A stretch of 64,000 nt of DNA from Cerasibacillus sp036516575. GTDB taxonomy: Bacteria; Bacillota; Bacilli; Bacillales; Amphibacillaceae. Positions 1 to 8,692 of the stretch are shown piece by piece. The stretch's first letter is position 1; every line of letters starts with the position of its first letter. A program made the translations under genes and the position numbers. A model generated the notes under the pieces. It saw only the letters and a program-made list of their open reading frames with translations, was not told the DNA's origin and ran no database searches. The DNA is taken from positions 62,001-126,000 of the forward strand of contig NZ_DATBTY010000073.1 of the NCBI RefSeq assembly GCF_036516575.1, given 5' to 3'.

Positions 1-307
1 CAATCATAAACAGTTTATTTCGTCTGAAATCATTGAGTTATCACGCAAGAACTTTACTCAAAATGATCGCTTATCACGTGGGCTTGGTTGGGAATTAAAT
101 GTTCATTCAGATTGTTCATGCGGAGCATTCTTCTCTAAAAAAGCATACGGGCATACTGGTTTTACAGGAACGAGTATTTGGTTTGATCCTAAACAGAAAA
201 TCCACATTATATTATTAACAAATTATGTTCATTATGGTCGCAATCCTATATGGATTAATTCTATGCGAGAAGCGATTCATACAGCTTCGATTGTCTCCAA
301 TAAATGA
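1..307 (+). CDS. C-terminal end of a beta-lactamase-family serine hydrolase (partial)
   Basis: Only the last 101 codons are in the window; the frame begins at base 2 and stops with TGA at 305-307. The fragment contains GHTGFTGTSIWFDP, which looks like the C-terminal H-T/S-G-F-T-G box of class C beta-lactamase/esterase-type serine hydrolases (third catalytic motif region), followed by a strand IHIILLTN and a final helix. B. subtilis YbbE, which sits in the nagZ-amiE-murQ region, is a similar protein. The SxxK and YxN motifs lie outside the window, so catalytic competence cannot be judged. A hairpin just downstream marks its 3' end, convergent with the chemoreceptor gene. Confidence 0.7.
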   Translation, partial: NHKQFISSEIIELSRKNFTQNDRLSRGLGWELNVHSDCSCGAFFSKKAYGHTGFTGTSIWFDPKQKIHIILLTNYVHYGRNPIWINSMREAIHTASIVSNK

Positions 308-342
308 CATGTTAATGATTAAAATGTCCAAAAGATAGATAA

Positions 343-381
343 GGGCTATCCAAAAGTTAATCATGATTTTTTGGATAGCCC
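343..381. terminator. Bidirectional terminator between convergent genes
   Basis: GGGCTATCCAAAA (343-355) pairs with TTTTTGGATAGCCC (368-381) around a short loop. It lies between the convergent serine hydrolase and chemoreceptor genes and can serve both strands; T-rich sequence follows on the minus strand. Confidence 0.75.
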
Positions 382-389
382 GATTAAAT

Positions 390-2387
390 TTACTTCACCT
401 TAAATTGATTGATTTCGTTTTGCAAATTGATAGCGTCGGAGTCGAGCTGTTCAGCAATATGGGATAGTTGTTCCATAGATGCGTGTTGTTCTTCTACAGA
501 TGCTGTTATTTCTTCAGTACCAGCAGCTGTTTCCTGACTAATAGAAACAATGTTCTGTGCATGATTTGTAATCGTTTGTTCTTGTGACATAATTGTTTCT
601 GTTAATTGATTGATTTTTTGAATCATCGTGTTATTGTCTTTAATAGCTTGTTGGATATTTTCAAAGGCTTTCTTAGTTTCATTAACAGTTTCTATTTGTT
701 GATAGAAAATCTGACCTGTACGGTCGATTAATTTTGTGCTCTTTTCCATTTCAGTTTGCATATCAGTTACGAGAAGCGATACGCCTTGAAGTGCTTCTTC
801 TGTTTGTTCAGCTAACTTTCTTACTTCATCAGCAACTACTGCAAATCCACGACCATTTTCTCCAGCACGTGATGCTTCAATAGCGGCATTTAATGCTAAT
901 AAATTTGTTTGCTCAGAGATATCGGTAATTTCTGTGACGATTTCTCCAATTTGCGTTGATTTTTTATTTAAAGATTGAATAGCTTGAATGACATCTTTTG
1001 TCGCTTCTTGTGTTTCTTTCGTTTGGTTCTGTAATGTATAGACAGTATTTAAGCCTGTTTCAGATGCTTTATTTGAATGTTGAGCTTGTGAGAACATTTC
1101 ATTATTATATGCAATAATCTCCTGAATCGATTGAGATAACTCGTCAGTCGCTTTTGCATTACCTTCCATGATTTCAGCTTGGTTACTTGCACCAGAAGCA
1201 ATTTGTTCCATTGTGGTGGCAACTTCATTCGTTGCGGCGGTATTTTCTTCCGCACTAGCTACGAGATTTTGCGATGCGCCAGAAACATGGTGCGATATTT
1301 TACTTATATGAGTAATCATTTCTCTTAATCGATCTGTCATTTGTGAAAAACTCTGAGACAGTTGACCTATTTCATTCGTTGCACTTGTTTTGATTGTAAC
1401 AGTTAAATCTCCCGCCTCTACTCGTTCGATCGTTTCTTGTAAAGTTTTAACAGGCTTTGTAATCTTGCGTGCGATGAATACTGATACGCTCCCTGCTAAG
1501 ATGATAATAATTACTAATGTCACGATAATTGGTAGCAAAATAGCCTGAGCCTGTTTAGAAAAATCACTTTCAAAGACGACTGCACCGACCATCCAATTTG
1601 TCGTATTGTTTGTTACAAACGCTAACTGCTTTTTCTCTTTGTTTTCTTGATAGGATATTGTACCATGATTCTTACCTTGTTGTAATTGTTTAAAAAATGG
1701 GAGTTTTTTTGCGCTTTTACCAATTTGCTTAGCATCTGGGTGTGCAATAAACTCACCTTCTGAGTTGAGAATAAGAGCATAGCCAGATTTACCTGCATCA
1801 ATATTTTTACCTAAGTCAATGAGTGTATCAACAAACACATCTAGTGCTGTTACTCCTTTTAATTTACCATCTTGATAAAAAGCCTTTGCCACAGTGACGA
1901 TTGTTTTTTCAGTTGATACATCTATAAATGGATCCGACCAAATTATTTCGCCTTCCGCTTCAACTGCCATTTGATACCATTCTCTTGTCCGCGGATCAAA
2001 GTCACCTAAATCAGCTTCAGGGTAGAGAATAATTTCACCTGTATCATCTATACTCGTATGAGCATTGCCTATTATTTCTGTTTGGTCAACTGTTCGTTTA
2101 TAATATGTAAGTAAATTATGTGGTTTATTATCTTTGTAGTTAATAATATGTTCGTCTTCAGCAAAACGATTAAGAATACTATGTGCTTCTTCAAAAAACA
2201 AATCGAATGTTTTATTCATTGTTTGAAGTTGACGATTAACAGAAAGTGTTTTTTCTTCCATGATCGTATTTTTACTAATCATATAGTTAGTCATTCCAAT
2301 AGAGATGCCCGTCATAACGATTAAGATAATGACAGGAACAAATATTTCAATAAAAAGTGATGTCTTCCGTTGTGACTTGCCTTTCAT
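390..2387 (-). CDS. Methyl-accepting chemotaxis protein (dCache-HAMP-MA)
   Basis: A 665-residue transmembrane chemoreceptor. In order: a membrane helix at about residues 10-33, an extracytoplasmic double-Cache-like sensor domain with DPRTREWYQ and SGYALILNSEGEFIAHP motifs, a second membrane helix near residue 285 (VTLVIIIILAGSVSVFIA), a HAMP linker, and a methyl-accepting signalling domain. The hairpin tip (EQTNLLALNAAIEASRAGE) that contacts CheA/CheW is intact. The start at 2387 is chosen because GGAGGAC precedes it; the longer open frame would start in a G-rich tract upstream without a ribosome binding site. A SigD-type promoter lies about 110 bases upstream, which fits co-expression with flagellar genes. 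dCache receptors often bind amino acids or other small ligands, but the ligand cannot be told here. Confidence 0.93.
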   Translation of the reverse strand: MKGKSQRKTSLFIEIFVPVIILIVMTGISIGMTNYMISKNTIMEEKTLSVNRQLQTMNKTFDLFFEEAHSILNRFAEDEHIINYKDNKPHNLLTYYKRTVDQTEIIGNAHTSIDDTGEIILYPEADLGDFDPRTREWYQMAVEAEGEIIWSDPFIDVSTEKTIVTVAKAFYQDGKLKGVTALDVFVDTLIDLGKNIDAGKSGYALILNSEGEFIAHPDAKQIGKSAKKLPFFKQLQQGKNHGTISYQENKEKKQLAFVTNNTTNWMVGAVVFESDFSKQAQAILLPIIVTLVIIIILAGSVSVFIARKITKPVKTLQETIERVEAGDLTVTIKTSATNEIGQLSQSFSQMTDRLREMITHISKISHHVSGASQNLVASAEENTAATNEVATTMEQIASGASNQAEIMEGNAKATDELSQSIQEIIAYNNEMFSQAQHSNKASETGLNTVYTLQNQTKETQEATKDVIQAIQSLNKKSTQIGEIVTEITDISEQTNLLALNAAIEASRAGENGRGFAVVADEVRKLAEQTEEALQGVSLLVTDMQTEMEKSTKLIDRTGQIFYQQIETVNETKKAFENIQQAIKDNNTMIQKINQLTETIMSQEQTITNHAQNIVSISQETAAGTEEITASVEEQHASMEQLSHIAEQLDSDAINLQNEINQFKVK

Positions 2388-2496
2388 TATGAAGTCCTCC
2401 TTCGTGTTTTTTAGACAAATAGATGAATAATTTATGGCAGTTTTGTTATAATGTGGCATTTTGCTTCTAAGATATGTTATGATACCTATATTGAAT

Positions 2497-2523
2497 ACAT
2501 CGGATAGATTGCTATAATGTTTA
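2497..2523 (-). promoter_or_regulatory. SigD-type promoter of the chemoreceptor gene
   Basis: On the minus strand TAAA (2523-2520), a 15-base spacer and TCCGATGT (2504-2497) match the Bacillus SigD consensus TAAA-N15-GCCGATAT with two differences. A run of eight G (minus strand; C on plus, 2524-2531) abuts the -35 element. Confidence 0.7.
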
Positions 2524-2650
2524 CCCCCCCCACCATATGACCACACTTTTCTTAAAACACCATTTCAATTAAATTCAAAAGAAATAGCTTACTTATGGTC
2601 CTAACAATTAGATTATGTGGGGCATGTTTTTGATTGTCTTTTAGTATTTA

Positions 2651-2664
2651 TGAAAGCGTTAGCA
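2651..2664 (+). promoter_or_regulatory. cre-like catabolite control site
   Basis: TGAAAGCGTTAGCA matches the CcpA operator consensus TGWAANCGNTNWCA with one deviation. It lies 43 bases before the start of the TAXI binding protein gene, which suggests that the TRAP operon is under carbon catabolite control. No clear -35/-10 pair was identified. Confidence 0.55.
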
Positions 2665-2706
2665 ATCTATTAAACAAAGTAAAATAGTAGTATGAGGAGG
2701 CGTATT

Positions 2707-3702
2707 ATGAAGGATAAAAAACTTAGTATACTTAGCATAATGATTGGAATTGTACTTCTAATGACAGCTTGTGGTGGTGACAAGCCAAGTATTGCGATAG
2801 GACCTGCTGCGAGTGAAACGAATTCAGCATCTCGTTTATTACTAGAAGCTTATGGATTAGAAGATGGAGATTATAAATCATTCCAAGAGGGTTTTAGTGA
2901 TGCAGCTGATCAAGTTCAAGATGGAAATATCGATCTATTAATCGGTGTTCTAGGACTACCAGCTGGAAGTATCGAAAGCCTACATAATTCAACAGGAGAT
3001 GTAGTTATGTTAGAGCTTTCGGATGAGGCGATTGACTTTATTGAGGAAAATAGTGCTTATCGTCGCCATACGATTCCAGCGGACACATATGAATTCTTAG
3101 ATAAAGATATTCAAACTGTAACAGCCTATGCCGTGTTAATGGGAAATACAAATACAATTACAGAAGAACAAGGCTATGAGTTAGCTAAAACTATGGTTGA
3201 GCATTCTAATGAAATTACACACGCTCAAGGAAAAGAAATGACATTAGAAAATGCGCTTAACGGAGCAGAAGGATTACCAATTCATCCAGGAGCAGCTAAG
3301 TATTATGAGGAACAAGGGCTAGAATTTGATAATCCAATTGCCGAGTTAGATATAAATGATGAAAAGAGTGAACTCGTTTTAGGGACAGGTAGTTCTGGAG
3401 GAACGTATTATCCGTTAGGTGGAGAGATGGCGATTGTCTTTAATAACCATATTGACGGTATCAATGTGACAAACCAGGAGACAGGGGCATCGTTAGAAAA
3501 CTTAGCCGGTATTCGTGATGGGAATATCGATTTAGGAATGACTGTTCATGTTCCTGCATTGGATGCGTTTAACGGAGAAGGTCAGTTTAAAGATAATCAA
3601 GTTGAAAACGCTGCCTTTATCGGGCATATTTATCCAGAAGCAGCACAAATTGTTACGCGAAAAAGTACAGACATTAAGAGTTTAGAGGAGTTAAAGAAGT
3701 AA
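2707..3702 (+). CDS. TAXI-family TRAP solute-binding lipoprotein, circularly permuted
   Basis: A 331-residue lipoprotein (lipobox MTAC, Cys22) that should capture a substrate outside the membrane for the adjacent TRAP permease. Start 2707 is chosen because GAGGAGG lies 6 bases before it. TAXI proteins normally run from LVLGTGSSGGTYYPLGG-like sequence, through IKSLEDLKG, then VAVGxxGSGTE..LLEAYGL, and end at HPGAxKYYxExGL. Here the order is reversed. Residues about 28-205 carry IAIGPAASETNSASRLLLEA through LPIHPGAAKYYEEQGL. A short acidic linker follows, and residues 222-331 carry LVLGTGSSGGTYYPLGGEMA through IKSLEELKK, where the protein stops. Joining the natural C-terminus to the start of the first block recreates the family order exactly, and total length is normal, so nothing major appears missing. 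The substrate is unknown; TAXI systems are generally assumed to carry organic acids or amino acids. Confidence 0.88.
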   Translation: MKDKKLSILSIMIGIVLLMTACGGDKPSIAIGPAASETNSASRLLLEAYGLEDGDYKSFQEGFSDAADQVQDGNIDLLIGVLGLPAGSIESLHNSTGDVVMLELSDEAIDFIEENSAYRRHTIPADTYEFLDKDIQTVTAYAVLMGNTNTITEEQGYELAKTMVEHSNEITHAQGKEMTLENALNGAEGLPIHPGAAKYYEEQGLEFDNPIAELDINDEKSELVLGTGSSGGTYYPLGGEMAIVFNNHIDGINVTNQETGASLENLAGIRDGNIDLGMTVHVPALDAFNGEGQFKDNQVENAAFIGHIYPEAAQIVTRKSTDIKSLEELKK

Positions 3703-3723
3703 GATAGTTTCATAGATTCATGA

Positions 3724-3754
3724 GGAAGAGATGCGTTGTCATCTCTTCCCCTTA
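3724..3754 (+). terminator. Intra-operon attenuator hairpin
   Basis: GGAAGAGATG (3724-3733) pairs perfectly with CATCTCTTCC (3740-3749) around a 6-base loop, followed by a pyrimidine-rich stretch. Its position between binding-protein and permease genes suits lowering permease expression relative to the binding protein. Confidence 0.55.
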
Positions 3755-3776
3755 TTTTCAAAGGGTAGGTGATTGT

Positions 3777-5744
3777 ATGAGCAAAGATCAACAATCAATT
3801 GATGCTCAGAAAGTATTGGAAAAATATGACCGAGAAAGTCAATATCGCATAAATATTGGAAGATGGGCTTGGGTTGTTGGCTTTCTTGGCATTTCACTAA
3901 CGATATTTCATTTATATACAGGATATTTTGGGACATTACCATCACAAAAACAGGGTGCGATTCATCTTGGTACAGCTTTGGGAATTATCTTTTTGTTGTT
4001 TCCGATCAAGAAGGGGTTGCACCGTGTACAAAGGTCAGTGCCTTGGTATGATGTCCTTTTAGCTTTTCTAGCGATGTATGTTGCTTATCATAAGATTATT
4101 TTCTTTGATGATATTTTGCTCGCGCGTGTTACCGGATATAGTACATTTGATACAATCGTATCAGTGATTGGTATATTATTAGTCCTCGAAGCAACACGTC
4201 GTACAGTCGGAATTGCGATTGTTATTGTTGCAAGTATTGCTATTTTATACGCTGTATTAGGTAAATACATTCCAACGCAAGTTTTATCACATGCTGGTTT
4301 TTCAATTGAGAGAATTACAACCAACTTATGGTATCAAGAAAGTGGTGTATTTGGTACACCGATTCAAATTTCAGCAAAATATATTTATCTTTTTTTGTTT
4401 TTCGGTGTTGTTCTTGTCCATACAAATATAGGGAAATTCTTTAATAATCTAGCTTTTGCTTTAACTGGTCGTTTTACTGGCGGAACAGCTAAAGCGGCTG
4501 TAGCAGCAAGTGCGTTACAAGGAATGGTGTCAGGAAGTTCGGTTGGAAACACCGTTGCATCAGGGTCATTTACCATTCCAATGATGAAAAAGGCAGGATT
4601 TAAACCGGAATTTGCTGCGGCAACTGAAGCATCTGCTTCAACAGGCGGACAAATCATGCCACCTTTAATGGGGGCAGCGGCATTTATCATGATGGAATAT
4701 TTAGAGGTAAAATTCTCTACCATTATGTTAGCTGCGATGATTCCAGCTAGCCTATACTTTGCGGGTATTTTTATTGGAACACATTTTGAGGCGAAAAAAC
4801 GTGGAATTGTCGGTTTACCAAAGTCTCAACTACCGAACTTGAAAATACTACTGAAAAAATACGGTTATATGTTGTTTCCTTTGCTCATCATTATTGGTAC
4901 GATTTTAGCGGGATTCACACCACAAAGAGCTGCTTTATTAGGGATAGTATCAGCGTACTTAATCAGCCTGTTAAGGGAAGAAACACGATTGAACTTCAAA
5001 CAAACTGTTCTTCTATTAATAGAGGGTGCAAGAACTGCTTTACCAGTTATTGCTGCCGTAGCAACTGCAGGAATTATTGCTGGGGTTGTTAGTATAACAG
5101 GACTCGGTTCTAAGTTTGCTTCAGGCATTATTTCCTTGTCTGGTGGATTCTTGCCACTTGCTTTATTCTTCACAATGGTTGCCTGTCTAATTTTAGGTAT
5201 GGGGTTACCAACAACAGCTAACTATGTTGTGACAGCAACTGTTGCAGCACCAGCACTGATTAATTCATTTGGCGTAGAACCAATAGCTGTTCATATGTTT
5301 GTGTTTTATTTTGGTATCGTTGCTGATATTACACCACCTGTTTGTTTAGCGGCTTATGCAGGAGCAGGGATTGCCCGAGCAAATCCGTTTAAAACTGGGC
5401 TTGATGCTGTAAGATTAGCAATTGCCGCCTTCATTATTCCTTATATTTTTGTGGCGGATCCTATTCTTTTAATGGTTGATGTGACACCACTTAAATTCAT
5501 TTCTGCTATTTTAACAGCACTCATTGGAATGATGGCTGTAAGTAGTGCAATGATCGGTTACTTTAAAGCTGATTCGTATGTATGGGAGCGAATTGCGTTA
5601 TTTATCGGTGGCTTATGTATGATTATTCCAGAAATGTATACGAATATCATTGGCGTCATCGTGATTGGTGTGATTTGGTATATCCAAAAGAGCCGCCATG
5701 ACGATAAGATGATGGGGAAACCAAATGTCAATGCTCAAGCTTAA
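3777..5744 (+). CDS. TRAP transporter fused permease (4TM/12TM, DctQM type)
   Basis: A 655-residue membrane protein formed from a small DctQ-like four-helix part (about residues 30-160) fused to a large DctM-like part of about 12 helices, the architecture that accompanies TAXI binding proteins. It should drive Na+- or H+-coupled uptake of the bound solute. Typical DctM segments are seen, such as GGTAKAAVAASALQGMVSGS, ASASTGGQIMPPLMGAAAF and ILGMGLPTTANYVVTA. The start at 3777 follows AGGTGAT; a longer open frame from 3720 would read through the attenuator hairpin and is rejected. It lies 74 bases after the binding protein gene and forms an operon with it. Confidence 0.93.
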   Translation: MSKDQQSIDAQKVLEKYDRESQYRINIGRWAWVVGFLGISLTIFHLYTGYFGTLPSQKQGAIHLGTALGIIFLLFPIKKGLHRVQRSVPWYDVLLAFLAMYVAYHKIIFFDDILLARVTGYSTFDTIVSVIGILLVLEATRRTVGIAIVIVASIAILYAVLGKYIPTQVLSHAGFSIERITTNLWYQESGVFGTPIQISAKYIYLFLFFGVVLVHTNIGKFFNNLAFALTGRFTGGTAKAAVAASALQGMVSGSSVGNTVASGSFTIPMMKKAGFKPEFAAATEASASTGGQIMPPLMGAAAFIMMEYLEVKFSTIMLAAMIPASLYFAGIFIGTHFEAKKRGIVGLPKSQLPNLKILLKKYGYMLFPLLIIIGTILAGFTPQRAALLGIVSAYLISLLREETRLNFKQTVLLLIEGARTALPVIAAVATAGIIAGVVSITGLGSKFASGIISLSGGFLPLALFFTMVACLILGMGLPTTANYVVTATVAAPALINSFGVEPIAVHMFVFYFGIVADITPPVCLAAYAGAGIARANPFKTGLDAVRLAIAAFIIPYIFVADPILLMVDVTPLKFISAILTALIGMMAVSSAMIGYFKADSYVWERIALFIGGLCMIIPEMYTNIIGVIVIGVIWYIQKSRHDDKMMGKPNVNAQA

Positions 5745-5770
5745 ACGTTGCGTACCGTAAAAATACGCTT

Positions 5771-5806
5771 TATTATTTCATCATTTTTTAATAGAATGAA
5801 ATAATA
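5771..5806 (+). terminator. AT-rich hairpin after the TRAP operon
   Basis: TATTATTTCAT (5771-5781) and ATGAAATAATA (5796-5806) form an 11-bp stem. There is no strong T-run after it, so termination is possible but weak. Confidence 0.35.
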
Positions 5807-5843
5807 GTTCAAAAAGAAATTGAAATAAATTGGAGGAAACGGT

Positions 5844-6797
5844 ATGCGCTATTTAAAATGGGATGAAAAGCGTCTGACGGAAATCGTCACGCTATGGAAT
5901 GATGAACTAGGTGACGATTTTCCGATGCGGACATCCCTATTTGAACAAAATAGTTTTTTAGATGAAAACATATTAACCGATGCATCATTAATTGTTGAAA
6001 ATGAACAAGGTCAATTGATCGGTTTTATCATTGTGAAAAGATGGCAAGAAAACCTTGATGTTACAATGGACCACGAGCTTGGTTGGGTTCAAGCTATATT
6101 AGTTAAAAAGAATTATCGCCAAAATGGAATCGGATCACATTTATTAAACCATGCTGAAACAAAGCTAAAAGAGAAACAAGTAAAAAGAATACGCTTGGCA
6201 GGTGATGTGTGGCATTACTTCCCAGGGATACCACATATCTATAAAAGTGCGGTTCAATGGGCTGAAAATCGTGGATATAAGAAGCAAAGCGATGAGTATG
6301 ATTTATTAGCAACTTATCATAAAAATGAGGTGTTTTTCGACATACCAGACCATATGACATTCGCATTATTAAAAGAGGAAGAAAAAACAGATTTTCTTAC
6401 GTTTCTAAATCGCTGTTTTCCAGGACGTTGGGAATATGAAGCGATTAAGTATTTTGAAAAAGGTGGTCAGGGGAGAGAGTTTGTCGTACTAAAAGATAAA
6501 GACCGTATGATTGGTTTTTGTCGGATAAATGATCAACATTCTCCATTTATAGCACAAAATGTTTATTGGCAGCCACTTTTTTCAGAGCCAATTGGTGGTA
6601 TCGGACCACTAGGCATTGATGAAAATGAACGTGGCCACGGTTACGGTTTAGCGATTGTTAAAGCAGCCATAAATACTCTGCGCGAACGTGACATTCAAAC
6701 GATGATCATTGATTGGACAAGTTTAATCGACTTTTACAAAAAGCTAGGTTTTAAACCGTGGAAAGGATACACGACATACTTTAAACAAATTGATTAA
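5844..6797 (+). CDS. Tandem GNAT-domain N-acetyltransferase
   Basis: A 317-residue cytoplasmic protein with two GNAT folds, predicted to transfer an acetyl group from acetyl-CoA to an unknown amine. The first domain (about 1-155) has the CoA-binding motif A RQNGIGSHLL; the second (about 165-317) has RGHGYGLAIVKAA and ends with the common DFYKKLGFKP motif. Both glycine-rich loops are intact, so two acyl-CoA sites are possible. It has an ideal ribosome binding site (GGAGG, 8 bases before ATG) and its own terminator, so it appears to be a single-gene unit between the TRAP genes and the muramic acid operon. A role in sugar or peptide modification is only a guess. Confidence 0.85.
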   Translation: MRYLKWDEKRLTEIVTLWNDELGDDFPMRTSLFEQNSFLDENILTDASLIVENEQGQLIGFIIVKRWQENLDVTMDHELGWVQAILVKKNYRQNGIGSHLLNHAETKLKEKQVKRIRLAGDVWHYFPGIPHIYKSAVQWAENRGYKKQSDEYDLLATYHKNEVFFDIPDHMTFALLKEEEKTDFLTFLNRCFPGRWEYEAIKYFEKGGQGREFVVLKDKDRMIGFCRINDQHSPFIAQNVYWQPLFSEPIGGIGPLGIDENERGHGYGLAIVKAAINTLRERDIQTMIIDWTSLIDFYKKLGFKPWKGYTTYFKQID

Positions 6798-6801
6798 TGG
6801 A

Positions 6802-6832
6802 AAGGGTGCCTGATATTTAGGTGCCCTTTTTT
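6802..6832 (+). terminator. Rho-independent terminator after the GNAT gene
   Basis: GGGTGCCT pairs with AGGTGCCC (two G-T pairs) around a short loop and is followed by six T, ending at 6832. Confidence 0.85.
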
Positions 6833-6975
6833 AATGGGGAATTTCGTGATTGCTTTAACGTGTTAAAATCTCATAGAGTACTCAACCTACGACTACAAAC
6901 AAATCCCATTTTATGAATAATTTGGTATGAATCTCAAAAAGATGTCTTATTTGAAATAAAATTTCAGAAAAATCA

Positions 6976-7004
6976 TTGACTACTGGAATAATATTTAATA
7001 TAAT
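6976..7004 (+). promoter_or_regulatory. SigA promoter of the muramic acid operon
   Basis: TTGACT (6976-6981), a 17-base spacer and TATAAT (6999-7004) form a near-consensus vegetative promoter 72 bases before the nagZ-like gene. Further upstream TTTAAC/GTTAAA (6854-6867) is another small inverted repeat. Confidence 0.8.
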
Positions 7005-7026
7005 TTTCATGAGTTAGTATATGAAA
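7005..7026 (+). promoter_or_regulatory. Candidate operator for the MurR-like regulator
   Basis: TTTCAT (7005-7010) and ATGAAA (7021-7026) form an inverted repeat with 10 bases between arms, directly after the -10 element where a repressor would block initiation. The link to the RpiR-family protein at the operon's end is inference. Confidence 0.4.
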
Positions 7027-7076
7027 GGGATTACAATCTAGCATCTTATATACATAAATAGAGGAGATATTGTCCG

Positions 7077-8609
7077 ATGAATAAACAATGGACACTACGA
7101 GAAAAAATTGCTCAATTGATGATGGTCGGTTTTCATGGAAAAACGCCGTCAAAGCAAATACTCAATTTAATAGAAAAAGAGAAAATAGGTTCTGTTATCT
7201 TATTCGCAAGAAATATCGGTTCTCAGGATGAAACGAAAGCACTGACAATGCAATTGCAACAGACTGCTAAGGATGCTCAACATCCATTTCCTTTGCTTAT
7301 TGCAATTGATCAGGAAAATGGTATTGTTAGTCGCTTAAACGAAGAAAACACTGTATTTCCAGGAAATATGTTATTAGGTGCTTGTGACGACACTGACCTG
7401 ACATACGAAATAAGCCGTGCGACAGCGTTAGAATTAAAGACATTAGGAATTAATATGAATTTAGCACCGGTTTTAGATGTGAATCATAATCCGAAAAATC
7501 CGGTCATAGGTGTTCGCTCATATGGGGAACAAGTAGACCATGTAAGTAATCATGGCCGAGCCTTTATAAAAGGCCATCAAGATGAACATGTACTAACAAG
7601 CGGGAAACATTTCCCAGGTCATGGAAATACGTCGGTTGACTCCCATTTGGCGTTACCTATTGTTGATTCATCACGAGAAGATTTATTTCATCATGAAATC
7701 GCACCATTTCATACAGCAATAAAACATGGCTTAAATAGTGTGATGGTCAATCATGTGTATTATAAAGCGTTTGAGGAAGAAGCCGTACCAGCAACTTTAT
7801 CAAAAACAGTTATAACCGACCTATTACGTGAAGAACTACAGTTTAATGGTGTTGTGGTGACGGATTGTTTAGAAATGAAGGCTATTTCAGATACAGTGAC
7901 GACACCTGAAGGGGCTGTTCAAGCGATACAAGCAGGGGCGGATCTCTTAATTGTTTCCCAAACATACGACGTTCAAATGGCTACGCTCGATCGCATCGAA
8001 CAAGCTGTCATCAATGGAGAAATTTCCGTCGAGCGAATCAATCAGTCACTTGAACGTGTTAACCGTTTAAAACAAAACATTAAAATGCAAAAACAAGTGA
8101 CCTATGATCAAGAAAAACATCAAACATTAGCAAGAAAGGCATTTCAAAAAGGAGTAACGATTCGCCCAGATGCCCAACCGTTAACACCACTTAAACGAAC
8201 AAAAAAAGTGAACGTGTTTTGGTTCATGGAGGAAAACGAATCGATTGCTGAAGATATACGACCTAATGAGCATAAAATGGTACAACCTTTTAAAATGCTC
8301 AATTGGGAGCATGTCTTTCTTCCATGGCATATGCCTACAGATGTGCCTGTTACACAAGCCGATACGCATATAATTTTTACCAATGCACAGAAGTTGTCAC
8401 ATCATCACCTCGATTTTATCGGTGAACTGATTAATGAACATCAAGAAATTATTTTTGTTGCTTTAAAAAGCCCGTACGTTTTATCCGATGTACCAGAATC
8501 AGTAACCCAACTTGCTGTTTATGAACCGAATTCGTTTACTGTTGACGCTGTGTTAAATGTCATTCTTGGTAAAGAACAAGCGAGTGGCAAGCTTCCGGTT
8601 ACGATATAG
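7077..8609 (+). CDS. nagZ: Cytoplasmic GH3 beta-N-acetylglucosaminidase (NagZ type)
   Basis: A 510-residue glycoside hydrolase family 3 enzyme, predicted to remove non-reducing GlcNAc from cell-wall fragments such as GlcNAc-MurNAc. The TIM barrel (about 1-335) carries KHFPGHGNTSVDSH near residue 176; its Asp-Ser-His is the Asp-His pair used as general acid/base by NagZ enzymes. The nucleophile Asp is about residue 263 in VVVTDCLEMKAI. An alpha/beta C-terminal domain follows, as in B. subtilis NagZ. No signal peptide is present, unlike the secreted B. subtilis enzyme, so it should act on imported sugars. The family motif DQEGG is DQENG here. It is the first gene of the operon and begins after AGAGGAG. 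Confidence 0.88.
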   Translation: MNKQWTLREKIAQLMMVGFHGKTPSKQILNLIEKEKIGSVILFARNIGSQDETKALTMQLQQTAKDAQHPFPLLIAIDQENGIVSRLNEENTVFPGNMLLGACDDTDLTYEISRATALELKTLGINMNLAPVLDVNHNPKNPVIGVRSYGEQVDHVSNHGRAFIKGHQDEHVLTSGKHFPGHGNTSVDSHLALPIVDSSREDLFHHEIAPFHTAIKHGLNSVMVNHVYYKAFEEEAVPATLSKTVITDLLREELQFNGVVVTDCLEMKAISDTVTTPEGAVQAIQAGADLLIVSQTYDVQMATLDRIEQAVINGEISVERINQSLERVNRLKQNIKMQKQVTYDQEKHQTLARKAFQKGVTIRPDAQPLTPLKRTKKVNVFWFMEENESIAEDIRPNEHKMVQPFKMLNWEHVFLPWHMPTDVPVTQADTHIIFTNAQKLSHHHLDFIGELINEHQEIIFVALKSPYVLSDVPESVTQLAVYEPNSFTVDAVLNVILGKEQASGKLPVTI

Positions 8610-8692
8610 TTTAGGGACCTTTTGGGAGGTGATGTGTTCAATATTGAAGTAGTGGGATTACTTTTTTACAACATGAAAGGGGAAAATATAAA

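Noticed and set aside
3330..3373. Possible assembly join or frameshift in the TAXI gene
   Set aside because: The reading frame is continuous, the linker is short and acidic as expected for a domain linker, and both halves are complete; a chance misassembly would hardly give this. It still deserves a read-level check.
4385..4723. Antisense ORFs inside the TRAP permease and similar long shadows (4088-4324, 4865-5173, 15126-15506, 20503-20829, 55021-55374, 55250-55768)
   Set aside because: They are opposite to well-conserved genes, lack ribosome binding sites, and have the low-complexity composition expected from complementary frames.
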